In this document: piece after piece, positions 57,501-64,000 of the stretch
Position numbering within the stretch: the stretch's first letter is position 1
Layout of the letters: each line of letters starts with the position of its first letter
Assembly: GCA_029237695.1 (NCBI GenBank)
Contig: CM055279.1
Location: forward strand, 55,315,530-55,379,529
Length of the DNA stretch: 64,000 nucleotides
Reading direction: 5' to 3'
Origin: Conchocele bisecta
Lineage: Eukaryota; Mollusca; Bivalvia; Lucinida; Thyasiridae
The notes under the pieces: generated by a model
The model's database searches: none
What the model was told of the DNA's origin: nothing
What the model saw: the letters and a program-made list of their open reading frames with translations, nothing else
Translations under genes and position numbers: made by a program

Positions 57501-58584
57501 AGAATAAATTTGAGGTGATGTCGCCCCTATTTATAAACAGGGTTGTTCGTGAGGAGGAAGTTCCCCAGCACATGATGAAATATCTGAGCGCCACAGGCCG
57601 AACTCGCGGTGATGGGAAAAAGTTAGTTGGGGCGCTATCGGCTCAGAAAGTGTTGCTGTACGAACCACTATTACGTTGGTATCTCAAACAAGGGTTGGAA
57701 GTAACTGGAGTGTATCGCTTATTAAACTACTATTCGGGAAAACCCTTCAAGTGATTCGCGGAGGATGTCACAGCAGCTAGACGATTGGCGATGTAGATAG
57801 CAGCAAAGCTGTAGTCGCAGACATAATGAAACTACTCGGTAATTCGTGTTGTGGGAAAATGATAGAAGCGGCGGAAAGACATTTGAATACGACTTACACC
57901 AAAGACGAGGAATGTGTTGATAAAGCGTTGAGATCAGTCTTCTACGATGATTTGACAGAAATTGGAGATGCGTACGAAATATCGAGCAAAAAATCGAAAT
58001 CATCCGTAAAGCGATCGTTTCACTGTGGGATTGCCGTGTACCAATTGGCGAAGTTGAGAATGTTGGAGTTTTACTCTGATTTTCTAGATAAGTATGTGGA
58101 TCGGAGCGATTTCGAATTGATACAAATGGACACAGATAGTATGTACATAGCCACTAGTGGGAGGGATCTGAAATCATGCATTCGCCCAGAGTTGATGGAT
58201 GAGTTTATAAAATCAGAAAAAAATTGGTTGGCCTGGGATAAGTGGAGCGGACACGAACTAGGACTTTTCAAGATTGAATTTCAAGGGGATCGAGCAATCG
58301 CGCTATCGAGCAAGTGCTACTTTGTAGAGAAGGTGGGTTTGCCAACCGGAGTTGGAGGCACGACCAAGCATTCCTCCAAAGGAATGAGTAAACGAACGAA
58401 TAGTGTAGATTGGGACCGGTACAAAACCGCACTCGAGGGATCTTATGATACAGCGGAAAACAGAGGATTCCGCATGAATAATGGAGTTATGAAGACATAT
58501 TCCCAGCACAAGCTTGGGCTATCTGCCTATTATGACAAGCGGCACGTGCTGTCTGATAATATTCATACAGAGCCGTTGATGTAG
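54549..58584 (+). pseudogene. Polinton protein-primed DNA polymerase B (inactivated)
   Basis: Parts in order: three 39-residue repeats (LREKAKSLGITYSNRLRVAG type, from residues 11, 50 and 89) resembling SAP/Rho-N helical DNA-binding modules; an OTU-like DDGLCLFRC motif (about 309) with a later His (DHAFLI); and a C2H2 finger (about 415-437). A TAA/ATG overlap at 55995-55999 then changes frame. The second frame has VYQYHGCYWHGCP, exonuclease motif I (YDFEAYL) and exo II (GFNCSRYD), and stops in frame at 56693, 56858 and 57164. Motif A (GYDANALYL) lies in 57197-57754, which ends in two more stops. After another frame change, motif B reads KLLGNSCCGK (the usual Tyr is Cys), and motif C (QMDTDSMY) is intact in 57826-58584. 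In live Polintons this is one long ORF that replicates the element using a terminal protein. This copy cannot. Confidence 0.93.
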
Positions 58585-58654
58585 ACGAGAGCCTTACCGA
58601 CTATTACGACGGACGATCTGGGGGTAGCTGGATGTCAGAAGGCACCGCAAGAAG

Positions 58655-59579
58655 TTATTCGCGAACAAACCCACGCGATGGACCATGATCCAAATAGTAA
58701 AGCACAGGCTCATCGGGTTTGGTAATAGATCGATCTAGATGATATACATTGAGAGACCACACGGGATCAGTCGCGCGGCGGCGGCCACCTTCGAGCTCTC
58801 CCGGTTGATAGAGGTACCGGACGGCAACATCCAATGGAAGACGTTGCTCCGCTAAACCAACGGGTCGTTCGCGCGAGACGGCGGATGGCTTGTGCGCCAC
58901 CTTTTAGACTTCATGGCATCTACGGGCTTCTTACCAATCAATCTGGTCACCTCGCCGTTCAGTGCGGAGACCACGGTGGGCAGCCTGGTCACCCACTCGG
59001 TCGATCGCGTATGGGGGTCTACAAGCTCTTTGGCATATTGGTGTCTGAACAACCTCTCAGACAGGGTTCGATTGAACCTCTCCACGATCCCCTGGTCCCG
59101 GTTGATGTTGACGCGGCCGCGTCTGACAGAAACGTCGTGCTTAGCCAACAGCTGAGAGACCGCGCCCATGAACTCGCGGCCGGAATCAACCTGGATAAGA
59201 TTAGGCCATTTGAGAGGACTCCTCTTATATATTCGGGAAAGAGCCTCGGCCACCTCCTTAGACTCTTTCGTGGCCAGTGGCTCAGCCCCTTTATAACGAC
59301 TCGCTACGTCAACGACTGTCAGTGCGTACTTGTACGTTTTGCGACCGACGCGATCGTGAGGGAGAAATAGGAGATCTGCTTGGTGGACTTCGTTCGGCAC
59401 CGGCAGATCGAATTTAGGCCGCGGAATATTGTGAGGTGCTGGCAAATAGATCTGCCAGAGGGCCTGCTTCTTGAGCCATTCCTTGGCGGCGTTTTCGGAA
59501 ACCTTGGTCGCCGCCGCGAGGTTCTTGATGGCCGTGAGTCCCTTCCAGTAGCCGCAGGGGCTGTAGTATGTGTTCGCTA
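58655..59579 (-). pseudogene. Polinton integrase (frameshifted)
   Basis: The frame is open from about 59579 (no ATG; a stop lies just upstream at about 59580) to 58852. It has an N-terminal region with GYWKGLTAIKNLAAATK and a retroviral-type catalytic core with VHQADLLFL, QVDSGREF and GIVERFNR. The D, D, E triad is present with the second spacing about 34-35 residues. The core ends at 58852 and a neighbouring frame (58655-58900) carries the C-terminal chromodomain-like part (YLYQPGELEGGRRRATDP, DPVWSLNVY, EPVLYYL), so one frameshift lies near 58860-58900. The end at 58655 is probably also a nonsense change. It would join Polinton ends to target DNA. It converges on the polymerase gene with about 70 bp between them. 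Confidence 0.92.
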
Positions 59580-59589
59580 GCTAACCGAT

Positions 59590-59928
59590 AGTTTGGTATC
59601 AAGCTTGCGCGTGTCCATCGTATGCGAGGTATTCTAGTAGGGCGAACAATCTCCAACATGCCTTCGCCAGATCGTCCGGTAACTGCGTCGTCGATACTAA
59701 AACTTTTTGGAAGTTTCGCTGCAGCTCGTTAGGTTACAGCTCGGGAGCGGGAACTCGGAGGAATCTAACATCCGCTTTGCGAAAAGGGGTGGCCGCTTTT
59801 TCGTCCTCGCGCCACATCTCGAGAGAATCTTGGGCCAGACGGATCAGACGCTTTGCGCCAGCTAAACGGTGTTTAAGGGCCGTGTAGCCTACATCGATTA
59901 GAGCAAAATAAAGCTCGTCAACTAACAT
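59590..59928 (-). pseudogene. Polinton small ORF upstream of integrase (one in-frame stop)
   Basis: Starts MLVDELYFALIDVGYTALKH at 59928 and stops at 59734, but the same frame stays open for about 45 more codons beyond the stop, down to about 59590. This suggests a single nonsense mutation in a protein of about 112 residues. The sequence is helical and amphipathic (LAGAKRLIRLAQDSLEMW), without motifs I can name. It is read in the same direction as the integrase, only a few bases upstream of it. Confidence 0.6.
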
Positions 59929-59930
59929 CG

Positions 59931-59933
<3 letters not shown>

Positions 59934-59975
<42 letters not shown>
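59934..59975. repeat. (TA)n microsatellite
   Basis: About 20 TA dinucleotides between two divergent or sequential small Polinton ORFs. It may be the promoter-proximal spacer of the gene at 59928. Confidence 0.95.
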
Positions 59976-59978
<3 letters not shown>

Positions 59979-60007
59979 TAAACAAGTTTTTTTTAAATAA
60001 TTATTTA

Positions 60008-60438
60008 TTATTGCTTTTGCTTATTGCTTTTGCTTATTGCTTTTTCAATATAGTAGCTGACGAGACCCACCACACCCATTCCCATGACGATGAACGCGAT
60101 CTCGCGGTCTTTTTGGGCCTTGGACGGTACATACAAATCTGAAAATTGGGGCTCGGGATCCAGCGGTGCGATAATTTGCTGTGGATATGCCAGCTTGTAA
60201 TTGCGCATGGCTTCGTGAACGTTCCGGAAAGTTTGCACGGCGTGACTCTCGCGGCGAAGCTCTTCGTTGATCCAGTCCACACGGTTGTTCGTATTTCCGC
60301 CTGTTCTGTAGCTAAATCGTGGCGCTTTTTCTCCTCATCAGATTCTTTTCCTAGTTGCGAGAAGAAATAGTTGCTACCGCTGAACGACAATGCGTTCGCC
60401 ACCGCACAACCTATTACCGTTGCGACCGCAGAAGCCAT
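60008..60438 (-). pseudogene. Polinton membrane-anchored ORF (frameshifted)
   Basis: The N-terminal frame starts at 60438 with MASAVATVIGCAVANALSFS (hydrophobic) and continues to RTTVWTGSTK. The frame that makes sense afterwards is 60280-60008 (DWINEELRRESHAVQTF, AHPYQQ-like proline/glutamine stretch, DPEPQFSDLYVP). It ends in a clear membrane segment (IAFIVMGMGVVGLVSYYI) and a Lys/Gln-rich tail. A single frameshift near 60290 joins them. Total is about 140 residues. It is a Polinton accessory protein of unknown role; membrane anchoring suggests a virion or entry/assembly function, but that is inference. Confidence 0.7.
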
Positions 60439-60673
60439 TTATTTCCATATATTAGCAGGTACAATTCCGGCTTTAATTAGATAATCTCGTTGTCGAAATT
60501 GCGGACGCTACATTCAAGGTCACGAGCCCTACGTGTCTCGCAGTCATGTCCAATTTGGGAGAGGAACCTCCGAAGACCATCTTTGATAGTCGAGCAAACC
60601 CGATACTGAGACCCGATATCATCACGGCGTGATAAACCGCATTCACTATCATTTTACCTTCGTTTTCAGCCAT
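60439..60673 (-). pseudogene. Polinton small hydrophobic ORF (frameshifted near the end)
   Basis: Begins MAENEGKMIVNAVYHAVMIS with a hydrophobic stretch (VYHAVMISGLSIGFARL) and a conserved-looking middle (SPKLDMTARHVGLVTLNVA). The written frame ends at 60473. The neighbouring frame continues to a stop at 60439, immediately before the ATG of the next gene (TAAATGG), which points to a one-base frameshift close to 60490. It is about 77 residues long. It is tightly packed with its neighbours on both sides. The exact function is unknown. Confidence 0.7.
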
Positions 60674-60678
60674 TATAT

Positions 60679-61720
60679 TTATTGCATATAAAAGGGATCG
60701 TGATTAATGTTTAAATGGGGCGCAATCGGTTTCGTAACTTTCTTCGGAACCGCCTTCAACACTGTTGTGGGTTGTTTCGAAAGGTAGTTCCACACACACA
60801 GGGTGCCCACAACTGTCAGACCCCCACCAACAACCCACGGGATGACCCAGGTAGGAGCTACAGCAACAGCTGTCTTCGGATGAACCCCCAATTGCGATTG
60901 GGGCTCCTGAGTTGGAGTGGCTGGAACAGCAATCGGGGATTGCAATGACTGTTTGGCCTCTCGAAGCTCGGCGAGACTTTTATCTTGTTTAACTTTTCGG
61001 GTGCCTGTCTTTTTGGGTTTTTGTGTCGTGCAACTGGAGCTTGCTCCTGTGGAGCTTGTTCATCCAACACTGTTGGGGGGGGCAATCGGGTTCATCCAAT
61101 CTCGATTGGGAGTTGAGGTCTGTTCCGTCACTCTCGCAGGCGCGTCTTGTGTCATCATTTTCTGAGCTTATAGTTCGTGGGCATATATGTCCAAATTGAC
61201 AGTGCTTAGCCGTGGTCAACGCGGTTGTCAGCAGAGCTAAGTACATTCCAAACTTGTGATAAATTGAGCAGCAGGCTGTTCTAAGAGTGTGTCCTAAAAA
61301 AGGGTCAGTCTCTAGATCACCAATCAACCCCGCGGTGTCAGATATAGGGAGAATTGCACTGACAGCGGTAGCATACAAATGAATAGCCGCCGATCCAAGA
61401 GTTTTCGTCATCTCTGCTCCCAATTTAGATTCGTATCGCGCATACATTTTATCAACCTCGACATCTGACATCTTGTCCACCTGACAAACTGAGAGACGCC
61501 GACCGAAATACCGCTCCGATTGTCCCCCAGCAACCAGTGCAGCTAGCCGCTCGTGTCGCGTCGTGTTTTGATTTTCTTTCAGGAAAGATAACGTAGTCGT
61601 GCCATCTTTCAGGAACGATATCGTGTCGGTTCCTACAGTTTCTTTTGGGAAATATGTTGTGTCGGCAGTCGACACGACTGTCTCTTCCATTAGCTGATCG
61701 AGAAGTTCGTCGCAGTTCAT
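60679..61720 (-). pseudogene. Polinton ORF with C-terminal membrane segment (two frameshifts)
   Basis: Starts at 61720, MNCDELLDQLMEETVVSTAD. It has an internal near-repeat (DTISFLKDG / TTLSFLKEN), then the folded-looking part VDKMSDVEVDKMYARYESKL, HKFGMYLALLTTALTTAKHC, to about residue 200. A run of eight G (61075-61082 region) is the likely site of the first frameshift: the continuation is in 60858-61085 (LDEQAPQEQAPVARHKNPK). It then shifts again to 60679-60945, which contains PTWVIPWVVGGGLTVVGT, a membrane helix. Intact length would be about 340 residues. Its start lies only about 10 bp from the Helentron-like insertion at 61730, so its promoter was probably lost. Confidence 0.75.
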
Positions 61721-61729
61721 TATTTTATT

Positions 61730-61773
61730 GTCCCGCCTGCTTTAGCACAAGCGGGACATAGGCATAGCTTTTC

Positions 61774-61805
<32 letters not shown>

Positions 61806-63622
61806 TCGGCGGCGGCGTCGTCGTCGGCGTCGGCGGCGTCGTCGTCGTCGGCGGCGGCGTCAACATTTCACGTTACGTTTTTGCGTTTAGGTCAGTTTCC
61901 TGAAAACTATAACACCTACGACCTCCATACTTGGTATACATCAACACTGTGGTGTAACCATCTCACACAGAGGGAGCCCATGTGACCTTGACCTAGTTTT
62001 CCTGGTTGATTGACCTACTTTTCACATGCATTCAACGTTAAGTTTTTGCGTTTAGCTCTGTTTCTAAAACTTAACGCTCAGGTTAATTCATTGTAACTTC
62101 TGTTTCCCTCAATGGAATGCTTTAATATTCCATACATGCATTTGTAACAACATCCCGCATCATTCTCCAGAAAGCCCATGGTGCCCGCTAACCCCAAAGG
62201 TCAAGGTCGCTGACTTAGAAATTTCCGTGTTTGCAAAGGTTAATGCTCAGTTTATTCTTTAATATTCCATACATACATTTGTAACAACATCCCACATCAT
62301 TCTACAGAAAGCCCATGTTGCCCGCAAACCCCAAAGGTCAAGGTCACTGACTTACAAATTTCCGTGTTTGGAAAAGTTAACGCTCAGTTTATGCTTTAAT
62401 ATTCCATACATGCATTTGTAACAACATCCCGCATCATTCTACAGAAAGCCCATGGTGCCCGCAAACCCCAAAGGTCAAGGTCGCTGACTTAGAAATTTCC
62501 GTGTTTGGAAAAGTTAACGTTCAGTTTATGCTTTAATATTCCATACATGCATTTGTAACAACATCCCGCATCATTCTACAGAAAGCCCATGATGCCCGCT
62601 AACGCCAAAGGTCAAGGTCACTGACTTAGAACTTTCCGTGTTTGGAAAAGTTAATGCTCAGTTTATGCTTTAATATTCCATACATGCATTTGTAACAACA
62701 TCCTGCATCATTCTACAGAAAGCCCATGGTGCCCGCTAACCCCAAAGGTCAAGGTCACTGACTTAGAAATTTCCGTGTTTGGAAAAGTTAACGCTCAGTT
62801 TATGCTTTGATATTCCATACATGCATTTGTAACAACATCCCGCATCATTCTACAGAAAGCCAATGTTGCCCGCTAACCCAAAAGGTCAAGGTCAATGAAT
62901 TAGAAATTTCCGTGTTTGGAAAAGTTAACGCTCAGTTTATGATTTAATATTCCATACATGCATTTGTAACAACATCCCGCATCATTATACAGAAATCCCA
63001 TGGTGCCTGCTAACCCCAAAGGTCAAGGTCACTGAATTAGAAATTTGCGTGTTTGGAAAAGTTAACGCTCAGTTTATGCTTTAATATTCCATACATGCTT
63101 TTGTAACAACATCCCGCATCATTCTACAGAAAGCCCATGGTGCCCGCAAACCACAAAGGTCAAGGTCGCTGACTTAGAAATTTCATGTTTGAAAAAGTTA
63201 ACGCTCAGTTTATGTTTTAATATGCCATATTTGCATTTGTAACAACATCCCGCATCATTCTACAGAAAGCCCATGGTGCCCGCTAACCCCAAAGGTCAAG
63301 GTCACTGAATTAGAAATTTCCATGTTTGGAAAAGTCAACGCTCAGTTTATGCTTTAATATTCCATATATGCATTTGTAACAACATCCCGCATCATTCTAC
63401 AGAAAGCCCATGGTGCCCGCTAACCCCAAAGGTCAAGGTCACTGACTTACAAATTAACGCTCAGTTTATGCTTAAATATTCCATACATGCATTTGTAACA
63501 ACATCCCGCATCATTCTACAGAAAGCCCATGTTGCTCACTAACCCCAAGGTTATTACAAGCTCCATATATACTATCAAATTGCGCCAGGCGGGACATTTT
63601 GCTCCGCGGAGCTCTTGTTTTT
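61730..63622 (-). mobile_element. Helentron-like element with about 137-bp units inside the Polinton
   Basis: Read on the minus strand, the 5' end (63622) is AAACAAGAGCTCCGCGGAGC then AAAATGTCCCGCCTGG. The 3' end (61730) is a hairpin GTCCCGCTTGTGC / GCAGGCGGGAC. GTCCCGCC at the 5' side matches the arm of the 3' hairpin. About eleven units of about 137 bp are marked by CATCATTCTACAGAAAGCCC (about 62170, 62305, 62441, 62578 and so on to 63515). A (GTCGGC)n tract (61768-61860) lies next to the hairpin. Family relatives: 47067 and, more distantly, 24443. Confidence 0.88.
61768..61860. repeat. GTC/GGC trinucleotide repeat
   Basis: A perfect to near-perfect (GTCGGCGGC)n tract of about 90 bp in the 3' part of the Helentron-like element. 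An equivalent tract is at 47107-47166. Confidence 0.92.
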
Positions 63623-63729
63623 AATAATTAATACTATTCTGACTACCCTCATAAGTCTAACATATTGCCAAGCGCACCCCACCTGATACTTATGATCACC
63701 GTTATGCTCGCAACAAAGCTCGCAGCGGA

Positions 63730-63877
63730 GCAACAAATTGATTCCCACATTGTTAAACATTGTTCAGCATTTGTTCAACATTTGTTAAGTATTTGTTAAG
63801 CATTGTTCAGTAATTGCTCAGCATTGTTAAGCATTTTCTCAGCAGTTACTAACGAGCGTTAAGCAATTGCTCAGTAA
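63730..63877. repeat. Short degenerate repeat of TTGTTAAGCATT/TTGTTCAGCA
   Basis: About nine units of 12-16 nt, including CATTTGTTAAGTATTTG and GCAATTGCTCAGTAATT, directly downstream of the partial ORF at 63878. It may be a terminator-like 3' region of that gene. Confidence 0.7.
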
Positions 63878-64000
63878 TTAATTGATAACTTCGTAAGCAG
63901 TTGGTTGATCAGTCTTTAGCTGAAGCTTGGCGTGCTTAGTTTCCGAAAGTATCTGTCGAACCTTCACTCCAGGCGCTCCTCGCGCGTTGAGATAACGTCG
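63878..64000 (-). CDS. Partial ORF at the right edge, probable Polinton gene C terminus
   Basis: The minus strand is open from base 64000 to a TAA at 63878-63880 (40 residues), including NARGAPGVKVRQILSETKH and AKLQLKTDQPTAYEVIN. Composition is protein-like, and it has the same orientation as the other small Polinton genes across the Helentron-like insertion, so it is probably the next Polinton gene (a structural gene would be expected). The family cannot be told from this fragment. Confidence 0.5.
   Translation of the reverse strand, partial: RRYLNARGAPGVKVRQILSETKHAKLQLKTDQPTAYEVIN

Larger units (their letters stand above)
50155..64000. mobile_element. Decayed, incomplete Polinton/Maverick (runs off the right edge)
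   Basis: Polintons are large self-synthesising DNA transposons related to viruses, encoding protein-primed polymerase B, a retroviral-type integrase and virion-like proteins. Here polymerase B reads rightward (54549-58584), and integrase plus five small ORFs read leftward (58655-61720) towards it. Most frames are broken. Capsid, packaging ATPase and cysteine protease genes are not seen and may lie beyond 64000 or be lost. Left boundary and terminal repeats were not identified. A Helentron-like element interrupts it at 61730-63622. Confidence 0.85.

Noticed and set aside
58834..59370. 178-codon plus-strand frame opposite the integrase
   Set aside because: It is the antisense shadow of the integrase core, which has the D, D, E motifs on the minus strand.
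60989..61085. C-terminal text of the 243-codon frame (HDTKTQKDRHPKS)
   Set aside because: It lies after the G-run frameshift; the adjacent frame has the better continuation and leads to the membrane segment.

Overview
This window looks like repeat-rich metazoan nuclear DNA, most likely from a bivalve mollusc. That call is inference. It rests on the density of short elements carrying internal arrays of about 135-440 bp repeats (the 'pearl'/Helentron-derived style known from bivalves), SINEs with a (CAAA)n tail, decayed APE-type LINEs, and a Polinton/Maverick. Nothing prokaryotic is present, and most long open frames are by-products of tandem repeats.

The one conserved host gene I can name is a sigma-1 receptor homologue (SIGMAR1/ERG2 family) on the minus strand. 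It spans the left 45.6 kb: exon 1 at 45502-45646, exon 2 at 24040-24147, exon 3 at 1145-1237 and exon 4 at 431-523. All junctions are phase 1 with GT..AG signals, and the C-terminal exon(s) lie beyond the left edge. The introns (about 21.4 kb, 22.8 kb and 0.6 kb) are filled with mobile elements and satellites. Intron 1 also holds weak evidence for another minus-strand gene (44756, about 44.3 kb and 41.7 kb), including a promoter-like NRF1 palindrome.

Region by region: 1.27-3.46 kb is a TIR-bounded element with internal arrays; 5.3-6.4 kb is microsatellite and 25-bp minisatellite; 7.1-10.4 kb holds Helentron-like arrays; 10.7-11.8 kb is a rearranged LINE reverse-transcriptase relic; 13.0-17.0 kb is a ~112-bp satellite with higher-order periodicity (9-mer, then 7-mer); 17.1-17.9 kb is a TTAA/CCCTTT element with internal repeats; 18.7-20.1 kb is another repeat array; 22.4-24.0 kb has SINEs with a nested insertion; 24.4-28.7 kb and 34.5-36.1 kb are Helentron-like elements; 29.7-32.7 kb is a nearly full-length dead LINE; 38-45 kb has several copies of a TTAA-flanked MITE; 45.69-48.78 kb is a long-TIR element starting about 46 bp upstream of the SIGMAR1 start codon.

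From about 50.15 kb to the right edge is a decayed Polinton/Maverick. It has a protein-primed DNA polymerase B pseudogene on the plus strand. Convergent to it, on the minus strand, are an integrase and a series of small, mostly frameshifted Polinton-type proteins. Its left part is duplicated in tandem (about 2.4 kb). That duplicated part contains a truncated MITE, a small basic ORF, a dense field of AGATATCT palindromes, a 75-bp repeat and a triple SAP/Rho-N-like repeat. A Helentron-like element (61.73-63.62 kb) separates the last recognised Polinton ORF from a further partial ORF at the right edge. No capsid, packaging ATPase or protease gene is visible inside the window.
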